Below, piece by piece: positions 18,074 through 26,723 of a stretch of 64,000 nucleotides of DNA. The notes beneath the pieces were generated by a model. The model worked only from the letters and a program-made list of their open reading frames with translations. It did no database searches and was not told the origin of the DNA. Position 1 is the stretch's first letter; every line of letters starts with the position of its first letter. Where the stretch lies: positions 1 through 64,000 of the forward strand of contig NZ_JXWY01000175.1 in assembly GCF_000934465.1 (NCBI RefSeq). Reading direction: 5' to 3'. The translations under genes were made by a program, and so were the position numbers. This stretch comes from Staphylococcus microti (GTDB taxonomy: Bacteria > Bacillota > Bacilli > Staphylococcales > Staphylococcaceae).

Positions 18074-18114
18074 AAAGCAGTTTCATGAGCCGAACGGTAT
18101 GTGAACTGCTTTTT
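18074..18114 (+). terminator. ccdC terminator
   Basis: Stem AAAGCAGTTTCA / TGAACTGCTTT, ending TTTTTC. Confidence 0.85.
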
Positions 18115-18153
18115 CTATACTTATGAATGAAAAAAGGTTTTGAGGTGACAAAC

Positions 18154-19272
18154 ATGAAGATGATACATACAGCAGATTGGCACTTAGGTAAGCGACTGAA
18201 TGGTCATAGTTTTTTAGAAGATCAACGCCATGTTTTAAAGCAGTTTGTTGACGCTATGGAAGAAGAACAACCGGATGTTATTGTGATTGCAGGAGATATT
18301 TATGATACTGCACATCCGAATAAAAGCGTGGTGACATTGTTTGAAGAGACGATTCAGCAACTTAATCTCAAGATGCATATTCCAATTGTAATGATTAATG
18401 GCAACCATGATAGTAAAGAACGTCTCAGTTACGGGGCATCATGGTTTAATAATAGTCAGTTGTTTATTCGTACGACGTTAGCGTCATTTTTTGAGCCGAT
18501 TCTTTTTGAAGATGTTGCACTATACACGTTACCATTTTTTACAGTGTCAGAAGCACGTGAATACCTTGAAGAACAGGTAGAAAGTTATGAAGAAGCTGTG
18601 AAAAAATTTGTACAGCGTGTCCAATCACAACTTGATGTTACAAAGAAAAATGTATTAGTTGGTCACTTTACATTAAATGGCGCTCCTAAAAGTGACTCTG
18701 AACGTGATTTGACGATTGGGACGATTGAGGCGGTTTCTCCTAAATATTTAGAAGGCTTCGACAGTGTCTTACTTGGACATATTCATCATCCATTTGCATT
18801 AGATTATGATCATATTTTTTATAGTGGCTCGCTATTACAATATTCATTTTCTGAAGTGAATCAAGCGAAAGGGTATCGTGTGATTGAATGGCATGCGGAT
18901 GGTATGCAACAAACATTCAAACGATTTGTGCCACAATACGAATTAGAAGTAGTTGAAGGAACGTATGAAGATGTGGTTAATGGCCGCTTCGAGCGTAAAT
19001 CTGATAACAGTTATTTTCATTTTAAATTACGTGAGATGCATCATGTGACGGAACCGATGCAGAAGTTAAAACAATTGTATCCGAATACGCTAGCACTGAC
19101 ACCAGAAGTGTTTGTTGCATCGGTGTCGACAGAGCAAACGCCCCATATTAAGCAACTGCAACCGATGACAATTATTAATCAATTTTATGAAATGCACACA
19201 GATACATCATTATCTGACATTCAACAAGCGTATCTTGAAACATTGATGACTGAGCAAAGGGAGGGGAATTAA
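18154..19272 (+). CDS. sbcD: SbcD nuclease subunit (Mre11-like)
   Basis: A 372-residue calcineurin-type phosphoesterase that forms the nuclease of the SbcCD complex and opens hairpins and DNA ends. Metal motifs in order: HTADWHLGK (residues 4-12), GDIYDTAHPN, NGNHDS, GHFTLNG and GHIHHP. Start at 18154 follows GAGGTG; a longer frame start is not supported. It is directly joined to sbcC, whose GTG follows the stop codon. Confidence 0.95.
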   Translation: MKMIHTADWHLGKRLNGHSFLEDQRHVLKQFVDAMEEEQPDVIVIAGDIYDTAHPNKSVVTLFEETIQQLNLKMHIPIVMINGNHDSKERLSYGASWFNNSQLFIRTTLASFFEPILFEDVALYTLPFFTVSEAREYLEEQVESYEEAVKKFVQRVQSQLDVTKKNVLVGHFTLNGAPKSDSERDLTIGTIEAVSPKYLEGFDSVLLGHIHHPFALDYDHIFYSGSLLQYSFSEVNQAKGYRVIEWHADGMQQTFKRFVPQYELEVVEGTYEDVVNGRFERKSDNSYFHFKLREMHHVTEPMQKLKQLYPNTLALTPEVFVASVSTEQTPHIKQLQPMTIINQFYEMHTDTSLSDIQQAYLETLMTEQREGN

Positions 19273-22200
19273 GTGAAGCCAATTTTGTTACGTCTTGAAA
19301 ATTTTGGACCATTTGTAGATGAGACGATTGATTTTTCTAAAATACAAGAGAACCAATTGTTTTTAATATCTGGTAAGACAGGGTCAGGGAAAACAATGAT
19401 TTTTGATGGTATTGTCTTTGCGTTATATGGACGGGCTTCTACAAAAGGAAGAAAAGTAGAGGATTTACGCAACCAGTTTGCGAATCCTAAACTACCACTT
19501 AAAGTCACTTTTGAATTTGAAGTGCGCGGACAACGTTACAAAGTCATTCGTACCGCTGCTTATAGAAAACCAGGGAACAAAAGTGATACAAATCCGACAT
19601 TAGAAGTCTATGTTTATGATACGCATCAATATGTGTTAAAAGAAAGTAAGCGAACAGAAGGTAACCAATATTTATTAGACTTAATCAGGTTAAAAGAGGA
19701 TCAATTTCGTCAATTGTTTATTTTGCCACAAGGTGAGTTCAAGCGTTTCTTAATTTCAAAAACATCCGATAAACAAGTGATTTTAAGAACGCTTTTCAAT
19801 ACACAGCTATATGATGTTTTAAATCATCAGTTACAAGATAAAACGAAAGATATCAAACATGATATTGAGAAGCAACAAGAAAGAATAGAAGATAGATGGC
19901 AAGATTTAGCAACTTTTGACAATGAAGTATTACAAGCATATCAAACATATGCGTCTCAGCAACATGACCGTCTTCTGGAAGTGTTACCAAAATATCGAGA
20001 AATAGGTCAAGAAGTCGTGCGCAATCTAGAAAACACGACGACTCAAATGAGTGCAAAAGTTGAAAAAGTAAGAGCTGAGATTGAACAACAAAATCAGCGC
20101 GTTGATTTGGAAAAGAAACTCAACGACGTTAATCATCATATTGAGACGTTAGAAGCGGAAAAAACTAAAATCCGTGTGCTTGAAGAACGACTTAAACGCA
20201 TTACAGACAGTAAGTTAGCTGTGAAGTTATATCAAGATTTAACGAATGAAAAAGTGCAACTTTCTCATTATGAGAAGCAAATCGACGAACAAAAAGACAT
20301 GCTTCAAGTAGCGCAACAATCATTAGAATTATTGAAGGCAGAACAAACGGACTTAGAAGCAAAAAATGAAACGATAACAGCGCAACGAACATTTGTAAAT
20401 AACACACTTTATTATTATCAAAATGCGACTGTATATCAGACGCATCAAGCCAATCGTACGCAAAACATAAAAGCACTTGAAACATTAAACACCCAATTAG
20501 AAACGTATCAAAAGCAATATCAAGATTTAAAAGCATCGTTAAATGGCGAAGTTGTGGATATAGATAAAGAAAGAATGTATTTAGATCAACTGCAAGAAGC
20601 GACACAGGCATTTGATGAGCTGAAGCAAGCACAAAAAGAAGCCATGCAAGCGGAACAGTTAAAAGAGAAAATAGCAAAAGCAACTGCAGAGATTGAGTCA
20701 TTAGAGGCGAAAATCACACTGAAGCAACAACAAGTGCAACATTTGTCACACAATGATCAAGCGTTGTTGAATCATGAAGAAGCGGTTCATATGTTACGAA
20801 GTGAATTGAAAACAGATGAACCATGTCCTGTGTGTCGTCAAATTGTTCGACATGCTGTTGAAGGTACAACAATTGAAGCATTAAAGTCGCAACAACAACA
20901 AAATGACCTGTTGGCACAAGAAATCCAACAGATGAGAGAAAAAGTGAATGCAGAACAAGGTTCATTACACTATTTAAAGTCTGATTATGAAAAGGTAGCA
21001 CATGTTCAATTTGACGTCGCGCAATTTGAAACACAACAACAAAACATTGCGTCACTAACGAAAGCATATGAAACACTACGTGATAGCAACAAGAAGTTGG
21101 AAAAGTCATCTAAACGTTTAGCTGACATTGAACAGTCTATCAATCAAGTTAAACAAGAAATTGCATTGAAAACGCAACAACTTGCACGCGACATTGATGC
21201 AGTAGAGACATTTGAAAAAGACACGGGTTATGATGATATTCAAGCGTTTGTAAAGGCGCATAAGGCACAAGTGAAACAAATTGATGACTATGAGAAAGTA
21301 GTAGATGCGCAGCGAATAAAAATACAAAAATGTGAGAAAAAGATTTATGAGCATACCTCTCAATTAGATAGAACACAAATGATGTTAGAAAAAACGCTGA
21401 ATGATGTCCAAAAGTTGACAACAGAGTTGGATGATGAACTTGGCCATTTGAAACTTAAAGATGTCCAAGCGTTAAAGCAAGTGGCCGATGAAGTACATTT
21501 AGAAGACGAAATAAAAGCTGAAATTAAGCGTCATTCAGATGACTATCAAGTTGCGGTTGCGAAACAGAAGGAATTAAAACAAAGTCTAGCGTCTATAGAA
21601 GTTGTTGATATAGAAATATTAAATACAACATTTAAAGCGTTAAAAACGGACTATGATCAACAGTTAAAACAATACAATCAAACAGAAGCACAATTGAAGG
21701 CGAATGAAGTGCGCATTCAAGAAATAGAAACACATATTCAATATTTAAAAGATCAACTTTCAGCGCAAAGTGAACTCGTCGAATTATCAGAAATCATCAA
21801 AGGGAATAACCATAGAAAGCTGAGTCTTGAAAACTATGTGCTCACATATTATTTGGATCAAATTTTAATACAAGCCAATAAGCGGTTGTTAAATATGACG
21901 GGAGATCGTTACCAATTAGTTCGAGGTGAAAAGGCAGGGAAAGGCTTTAGCGGTCTTGAAATAGAGGTTTTTGATTACTATGCCAATCAGTCACGCCCGA
22001 TCACTTCACTGTCAGGTGGCGAAACATTCCAAGCGTCGTTAGCGTTGGCACTCGGATTATGTGAAATTGTTCAAAATGAGCAAGGTGGTATTTCGCTTGA
22101 TGCAATGTTTATAGATGAAGGATTTGGTACGCTTGACCAAGAAACGTTAGAGACAGCACTTGATACGTTAATACAACTGCAATCAAGCGGTAGACTTGTT

Positions 22201-22305
22201 GGGGTGATTTCCCATGTGACGGAGTTGAAGGAGCGTATTCCAGTTATACTAGAAGTCATTTCAAATAATTATCAAAGCCACACAAGATTAACAATACGAG
22301 AATAA
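19273..22305 (+). CDS. sbcC: SbcC, SMC/Rad50-like ATPase
   Basis: A 1010-residue partner of SbcD. Walker A is SGKTGSGKT (33-41). Two long coiled coils flank a zinc hook, CPVC (Cys518, Cys521), where two complexes join. The ABC signature is LSGGETF (from Leu913), with Walker B in AMFIDEGFGTLD. Translation starts at GTG after GGGAGGGG that overlaps sbcD. The long shadow frames on the other strand arise from the repetitive coiled-coil codons. An IS lies in the intergenic space beyond it. Confidence 0.96.
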   Translation: MKPILLRLENFGPFVDETIDFSKIQENQLFLISGKTGSGKTMIFDGIVFALYGRASTKGRKVEDLRNQFANPKLPLKVTFEFEVRGQRYKVIRTAAYRKPGNKSDTNPTLEVYVYDTHQYVLKESKRTEGNQYLLDLIRLKEDQFRQLFILPQGEFKRFLISKTSDKQVILRTLFNTQLYDVLNHQLQDKTKDIKHDIEKQQERIEDRWQDLATFDNEVLQAYQTYASQQHDRLLEVLPKYREIGQEVVRNLENTTTQMSAKVEKVRAEIEQQNQRVDLEKKLNDVNHHIETLEAEKTKIRVLEERLKRITDSKLAVKLYQDLTNEKVQLSHYEKQIDEQKDMLQVAQQSLELLKAEQTDLEAKNETITAQRTFVNNTLYYYQNATVYQTHQANRTQNIKALETLNTQLETYQKQYQDLKASLNGEVVDIDKERMYLDQLQEATQAFDELKQAQKEAMQAEQLKEKIAKATAEIESLEAKITLKQQQVQHLSHNDQALLNHEEAVHMLRSELKTDEPCPVCRQIVRHAVEGTTIEALKSQQQQNDLLAQEIQQMREKVNAEQGSLHYLKSDYEKVAHVQFDVAQFETQQQNIASLTKAYETLRDSNKKLEKSSKRLADIEQSINQVKQEIALKTQQLARDIDAVETFEKDTGYDDIQAFVKAHKAQVKQIDDYEKVVDAQRIKIQKCEKKIYEHTSQLDRTQMMLEKTLNDVQKLTTELDDELGHLKLKDVQALKQVADEVHLEDEIKAEIKRHSDDYQVAVAKQKELKQSLASIEVVDIEILNTTFKALKTDYDQQLKQYNQTEAQLKANEVRIQEIETHIQYLKDQLSAQSELVELSEIIKGNNHRKLSLENYVLTYYLDQILIQANKRLLNMTGDRYQLVRGEKAGKGFSGLEIEVFDYYANQSRPITSLSGGETFQASLALALGLCEIVQNEQGGISLDAMFIDEGFGTLDQETLETALDTLIQLQSSGRLVGVISHVTELKERIPVILEVISNNYQSHTRLTIRE

Positions 22306-22307
22306 AC

Positions 22308-22326
22308 AAAAAGGGGCTGGGACATA
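22308..22326 (+). repeat. left copy of the staphylococcal GGGGCTGGGACATA repeat
   Basis: AAAAAGGGGCTGGGACATA, the arm of a terminator-like repeat common in staphylococcal intergenic regions. An inverted copy lies at 24131-24148, on the far side of the IS. Confidence 0.7.
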
Positions 22327-22345
22327 GGCATCCAGTTTCTTTGAT

Positions 22346-22388
22346 AAAAAGTCGTTAAAATTCAGTTTTGGGATTTTAACGGCTTTTT
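22346..22388. terminator. terminator hairpin between sbcC and the transposase
   Basis: Stem AAAAAG-CGTTAAAAT / ATTTTAACG-CTTTTT, one mismatch, with T-rich ends on both strands; it can serve sbcC and the convergent transposase. Confidence 0.82.
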
Positions 22389-22417
22389 TATCTTATGTAT
22401 AAACAAAAAACTAGCAC

Positions 22418-23986
22418 TTATCTGGCTAGTTTCCTAATGTTTACTGCCATAAGTGCTATTCCGAGTTCACATTCAACCTTTGATTGCGTGCGAACGGATA
22501 ATTTTTGAAAACCCAAATTAGCCTTCAGGTTTCCAAAAGTTGATTCGACATCTATCTTTCTCTTTTTATAGATATCTTTTGTTTTTGGATCTGAAAGCTG
22601 CTTATTTGTGAATGCTTTAAAATAATCCCACGTCAGATTTTTATATAGTCGTTTGTTTGTATTAGGATTTGTACTGAATCTCATACACTCACTTCGTAGT
22701 GGACATCCAACGCAATCTTCACATTGATATAATTTAAAATCTCTTTGATGACCATATCTGTCTCTTCTTTTACTATAACTTCGGAAATGTAACTCCTTCT
22801 TATTCGGACATATATAGTAGTCATCTTTCTCATTGTATATCCAATTGGCAGTGATGAATGGATTCTTTTTGTATTTTCGCTTCTTCTCTTTTAGATACAT
22901 ACTGTAAGTGATTAATGGTGTCTTCTCAAAATCATCAAGTATCATTGTATAATTATATTCACTACCATACCCTGCATCTGCCACAATATACTCTGGAATG
23001 TCACCATATAATGCTTCAATTGATTTTAAGAACGGTTCAAGTGTCCTTGTATCGCCAGGGTTACTATAAACGCCATATGCCAAAACGAATTGATTATTTG
23101 TCGCTATCTGTAGGTTATAGCCAGGTTTCAATTGCCCATTTCTCATGTGATCATCTTTCATTCTCATAAATGTCGCATCATGATCTGTCTTAGAATAACT
23201 TTTTCTGTCACCATAAATTTCCATTTGTTTCTCGTATTTGGTTTTGCGTTCTTTAAAATCTTTGAATGCCTTTTTATGCTTTCTCACTTCGCTTCTTTGT
23301 TTTCTAAGTATTTTTCTTGTTTCAACATCTTGGGATGTTTCAATTTCAGAAGTGAGTGCGTCATTTTTGTCATCTAAATACATCTCTATACGATTTAATT
23401 CTTCTTTAGTTAAGTCATCTGAAGACTCTCGTTTAATTTCAGGAATAATTTCTTCTGTGATTAACTGTTCATACATAGCGGTTGATTTTTCAACAACAGA
23501 TTTACTAAAACGTTTTGTATTAGCGAGCCATTGAAACGTATACTTATTCGCATTGGCTTCTATCTTCGTACCATCTATATAAATGGCGTCTTCTGTGATT
23601 AGTTTATCTTCTAATAGTTGTGCCCTTAAACCAACATAAAGGACATGCAGAAACTCCATCATATGTGGATTTACTCTAAAACGATTGATTGTTCTGTATG
23701 AAGGTGTTTGACCTTGTGCGAGCCACATCATTCGACAACTATCTTTAAGTAGAAATTCAATTCTTCTTCCTGAGAAAACAGAGTGTGCATAGCTATATAA
23801 AATGATTTTTAACATCATTTTAGGGTGGTAGGACGAAGGACCTCTATGATTGTAATATTGATTGAAAGTTTCTTGGGGAATAGATTCAACGAGTTTGTTG
23901 ATAATAGATGCGATATCATTTTCTGGGAAAGAAATTTCAGTTTCGATTGGTAGTGTAAGCTGATTTATGTTATACTCTTTATACAT
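22418..23986 (-). CDS. IS1182-family transposase
   Basis: A 522-residue transposase. The N-terminal DUF772 domain carries HRGPSSYHPKMMLKIILYSY and FSGRRIEFLLKDS. The DDE catalytic core has YIDGTKIEANANKYTF for the first Asp, VADAGYGSEYNY for the second, and KRKIDVESTFGNLKANLGF for the Glu. A Cys cluster CEDCVGCPLRSEC lies before the last motif. Start at 23986 has AAGGAG 8 bases away. The frame is complete, so the element may be active. Its ribosome site can be hidden in a hairpin (23989-24042). Confidence 0.95.
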   Translation of the reverse strand: MYKEYNINQLTLPIETEISFPENDIASIINKLVESIPQETFNQYYNHRGPSSYHPKMMLKIILYSYAHSVFSGRRIEFLLKDSCRMMWLAQGQTPSYRTINRFRVNPHMMEFLHVLYVGLRAQLLEDKLITEDAIYIDGTKIEANANKYTFQWLANTKRFSKSVVEKSTAMYEQLITEEIIPEIKRESSDDLTKEELNRIEMYLDDKNDALTSEIETSQDVETRKILRKQRSEVRKHKKAFKDFKERKTKYEKQMEIYGDRKSYSKTDHDATFMRMKDDHMRNGQLKPGYNLQIATNNQFVLAYGVYSNPGDTRTLEPFLKSIEALYGDIPEYIVADAGYGSEYNYTMILDDFEKTPLITYSMYLKEKKRKYKKNPFITANWIYNEKDDYYICPNKKELHFRSYSKRRDRYGHQRDFKLYQCEDCVGCPLRSECMRFSTNPNTNKRLYKNLTWDYFKAFTNKQLSDPKTKDIYKKRKIDVESTFGNLKANLGFQKLSVRTQSKVECELGIALMAVNIRKLAR

Positions 23987-23988
23987 AT

Positions 23989-24042
23989 AAAGCACTCCTT
24001 TTTTGTTTTTGTCGTTATTAACAATTATAAAGGAAGTGCTTT
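23989..24042 (-). promoter_or_regulatory. transposase promoter -10 and ribosome-site-sequestering hairpin
   Basis: On the minus strand AAAGCACTTCCTTT (24042-24029) can pair with AAAGGAGTGCTTT (24001-23989), which holds the transposase Shine-Dalgarno. A TATAAT (24029-24024) lies between them. A transcript from that promoter would start inside the loop and lack the first arm, while read-through RNA would have both and hide the ribosome site. Confidence 0.7.
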
Positions 24043-24066
24043 ATTTTTTTAAATAATATCTATAAC

Positions 24067-24108
24067 GAAGGCCTGATTAAATGTCAAAAAACATTTAATC
24101 AGGCCTTC
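24067..24108. terminator. perfect 17-bp hairpin at the upstream IS margin
   Basis: GAAGGCCTGATTAAATG (24067-24083) and its exact complement (24092-24108), loop TCAAAAAA. On the plus strand it is followed by TTCG and poly-A, so it lacks a T-run there. It may insulate the IS from outside transcription or be part of the element end. Confidence 0.6.
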
Positions 24109-24113
24109 TTCGA

Positions 24114-24148
24114 AAAAAAGAGCCGGGAATTATGTCCCAGCCCCTTTT
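24114..24148 (-). terminator. mscL terminator (right copy of the GGGGCTGGGACATA repeat)
   Basis: On the minus strand AAAAGGGGCTGGGACATA then TTCCCGGCTC then a T-run: an imperfect hairpin with two mismatches. It is the usual form of this staphylococcal repeat and lies directly after mscL. Confidence 0.78.
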
Positions 24149-24160
24149 GTATGCTTAAAC

Positions 24161-24520
24161 TTATTTGTTGCGTAATAAGTCACGGATTTCAGTTAAAAGA
24201 ACGATGTTTTCTTCAACGATGACTTCTTCAACTTCTTCTTTAGGCTTCATAATTGTATTTGCAATTTTCACGAAGATGAATAATGCAACTGCAACGATCA
24301 AGAAGTCGATGATTGATTGAATGAAGATACCGTATTTAATACCAAATGCTGACCAGTTTTCAGCGAAGTTCACTTCACCGAATAATAATCCGATAAGTGG
24401 CATGATGATATTTTCAACTAAAGATGTAACGATTTTATTGAATGCAGCACCCATTACAACGGCTACAGCTAAGTCTAAGACATTACCTTTTAGTGCAAAC
24501 TCTTTGAACTCTTGTAACAT
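24161..24520 (-). CDS. mscL: large-conductance mechanosensitive channel
   Basis: A 119-residue pentameric channel that releases solutes on osmotic down-shock. N-terminal amphipathic helix [21 protein letters not shown] leads into TM1 with the gate region. TM2 is at about residues 68-90, followed by the C-terminal charged helix (KPKEEVEEV). TTAAGGAG precedes the ATG. Its neighbour across the intergenic region is a betaine transporter, also osmotic. Confidence 0.96.
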   Translation of the reverse strand: MLQEFKEFALKGNVLDLAVAVVMGAAFNKIVTSLVENIIMPLIGLLFGEVNFAENWSAFGIKYGIFIQSIIDFLIVAVALFIFVKIANTIMKPKEEVEEVIVEENIVLLTEIRDLLRNK

Positions 24521-24764
24521 GATATTACTCCTTAATATAAATTATTTATTAAACATAATATATTATACATGATTTTGTTACGAATACAACATACTTTTTT
24601 TACAAATTTTTGTTTTCATTTTACACTACGTTGATTATAGTGGTCTATTTTGTTATGGTATATATTGTATTTGCATTTTTTACCTTTTAAACTCATTAAA
24701 TTTGGGTATATATTTAAAAAGTGCACATTTGAAAATAAAATATTGAAAGGGAGTATGTTAATTT

Positions 24765-26399
24765 ATGAATACTTCAAGTCCAGAACCAAATGGTAAGAAG
24801 TTTTCACCTGTTTTCTTAATTAGCGCTATTATTATATTTGTAATTGTACTAATTGGTGTATTTATCCCGACACAATTTGGTGATTTTACAAATGAGATAA
24901 AACTATGGATTACAGAAAACTTAGGTTGGTATTATTTAATTTTAACGACTATTATTGTTTTCTTCTGTATCTTTTTAATCTTTAGCCCGATTGGTAAGTT
25001 GAAGTTGGGGCGTCCAAATGATAAGCCGGAATTCAATACGGTATCATGGTTTGCCATGCTGTTTAGTGCTGGTATGGGTATCGGTCTTGTGTTCTATGGT
25101 GCAGCGGAACCGTTATCTCATTTTGCCGCACCGCCAACTGCAGATCCAATGACGAAGCAAGCTTATGCAGAATCATTGCGTTCTACATTTTTCCACTGGG
25201 GATTCCATGCATGGGCGGTATACGGTGTCGTAGCACTAGCACTTGCGTATTCTCAGTTTAGAAAAGGTGAACCGGGATTATTATCTAAAACATTGAGACC
25301 TATTTTAGGTGATCGTGTTGATGGACCTATCGGTATTTTTATCGATGTACTTGCAGTTTTTGCGACAGTTATTGGTGTAGCCGTATCACTTGGTATGGGT
25401 GCACTTCAAATCGCAGGTGGTTTGAATTATTTATTCGGTATTCCAAATAATATGCTGACGCAAGCTATCATTATCGTTGTTGTTACGATTTTATTCATTA
25501 TGAGTGCATGGTCAGGTTTAAGCAAAGGTATTCAATACTTAAGTAACTTAAACATTGGTTTAGGTACATTGTTAATGCTTGCGGCTTTAATTGCCGGTCC
25601 TACAGTACTTATTATGAATATGTTTACAAGCTCAACGGGTGGCTTACTAGATTCTTTCCTATTTAGTAGCTTTGACACAGCAGCACAAAACCCTCAGAAG
25701 AACCAATGGATGTCTGACTGGACATTGTACTACTGGGGTTGGTGGATGAGCTGGAGTCCATTTGTGGGTGTATTTATTGCGCGTGTATCCAAAGGACGTT
25801 CAATCCGTGAATTCATTTCTGGTGTTATGCTTGTACCAGTTATTGTAAGTTTCTTATGGTTTAGTGTGTTTGGTGTGTTAGGTATTGAAACAGCTAAAAA
25901 ACATAAAGAAATTTTTGACATGTCTGTTGAGACGCAACTCTTTGGTGTGTTTAACCACTTGCCAATGGGTATGATTCTATCAATTATCGCATTGTTATTA
26001 ATCGCGTCATTCTTCATTACTTCAGCAGACTCAGCAACATTCGTTTTAGGTATGCAAACAACAAATGGTTCGTTAAACCCAAGTCAATTTATTAAAGTGA
26101 CATGGGGTGTTGCACAATCACTTATCGCATTTGTTTTATTACTTTCTGGTAATGGTGATGGTGAAGCAGGCTTAAACGCATTACAAAGTGCGGCAATTAT
26201 TAGTGCACTGCCGTTCTCTGTTGTTGTGATACTGATGATGATTAGTTTCTATAAAGATGCGAACAAAGAGCGTAAATTCTTAGGATTAACACTTACGCCG
26301 AATAAACATCGTCTGAAAGAATATGTAGCGCAAGCACAGCAAGATTATGAAGACGAACTCATTGCTAAGCGTAAAGGATTAAGGGAACAAGAGAAATAA
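24765..26399 (+). CDS. opuD2: BCCT-family glycine betaine transporter OpuD
   Basis: A 544-residue Na+-coupled compatible-solute carrier with 12 hydrophobic segments. The BCCT signature is seen in MGIGLVFYGAAEP (Gly-rich TM) and in the Trp-rich WTLYYWGWWMSWSPFVG segment that forms the betaine-binding aromatic box. The charged C-terminal tail (from about residue 500) is the osmosensing region in homologues. AAAGGGAG precedes the start. Located before acnA, as in S. aureus opuD2. Confidence 0.92.
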   Translation: MNTSSPEPNGKKFSPVFLISAIIIFVIVLIGVFIPTQFGDFTNEIKLWITENLGWYYLILTTIIVFFCIFLIFSPIGKLKLGRPNDKPEFNTVSWFAMLFSAGMGIGLVFYGAAEPLSHFAAPPTADPMTKQAYAESLRSTFFHWGFHAWAVYGVVALALAYSQFRKGEPGLLSKTLRPILGDRVDGPIGIFIDVLAVFATVIGVAVSLGMGALQIAGGLNYLFGIPNNMLTQAIIIVVVTILFIMSAWSGLSKGIQYLSNLNIGLGTLLMLAALIAGPTVLIMNMFTSSTGGLLDSFLFSSFDTAAQNPQKNQWMSDWTLYYWGWWMSWSPFVGVFIARVSKGRSIREFISGVMLVPVIVSFLWFSVFGVLGIETAKKHKEIFDMSVETQLFGVFNHLPMGMILSIIALLLIASFFITSADSATFVLGMQTTNGSLNPSQFIKVTWGVAQSLIAFVLLLSGNGDGEAGLNALQSAAIISALPFSVVVILMMISFYKDANKERKFLGLTLTPNKHRLKEYVAQAQQDYEDELIAKRKGLREQEK

Positions 26400-26410
26400 A
26401 CTTTATATAA

Positions 26411-26448
26411 GTAGTTAGGATGTTGACGCATTCTAACTGCTTTTTTTT
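26411..26448 (+). terminator. opuD2 terminator
   Basis: GTAGTTAG-ATG / CAT-CTAACTGC stem, followed by eight T. Confidence 0.9.
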
Positions 26449-26637
26449 ATTTGGAATGACGCATTATGATTGTACGCTTAGATATTAAATATGATTTGAA
26501 AATAAAACGAGGTACTTTTATTTATTTACGCTATTGAAAATGATTCTCATTTAATAACTAAAGGTTATCAATAATGTTATATGTCATAAGTAAAAGTTAT
26601 AACAACTAATTAAAAGAACAAAACTCAAATGCGGTCA

Positions 26638-26651
26638 ATTTAGCGCTTACA
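26638..26651 (+). promoter_or_regulatory. cre-like site upstream of acnA
   Basis: ATTTAGCGCTTACA matches the CcpA motif TGTAAGCGCTTACA at 11 of 14; the right ten bases are perfect. It lies 73 bases before acnA, in an otherwise featureless 275-base AT-rich gap. Aconitase genes are subject to catabolite control in Firmicutes (known). Confidence 0.42.
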
Positions 26652-26723
26652 TAGTTGTTTTCATGCCACGTTAATAATACAATTGATTAAAAGGCATATA
26701 AATTTTTCAAGGGGGACATTCAA

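Larger units (their letters stand above)
22327..24130 (-). mobile_element. IS1182-family insertion sequence
   Basis: An intact element of about 1.7-1.8 kb with one transposase gene. It is framed by inverted copies of the GGGGCTGGGACATA repeat between the convergent sbcC and mscL. Exact ends were not resolved: no convincing long terminal inverted repeat was found. The certain core is 22418-24042. Two hairpins (22346-22388 and 24067-24108) mark its margins. Confidence 0.8.

Noticed and set aside
18039-18153. LexA box before sbcDC
   Set aside because: CGAACGGTATGTGA is similar only in its left half and lies inside the ccdC terminator hairpin.
20201-21421. Several long minus-strand frames inside sbcC
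   Set aside because: Shadows of the coiled-coil codons of SbcC; Leu/His/Phe-rich translations with no ribosome sites.
22418-23986. Transposase as a degenerate copy
   Set aside because: The frame is complete, all catalytic motifs are present and the promoter and ribosome site are intact, so decay is not supported.
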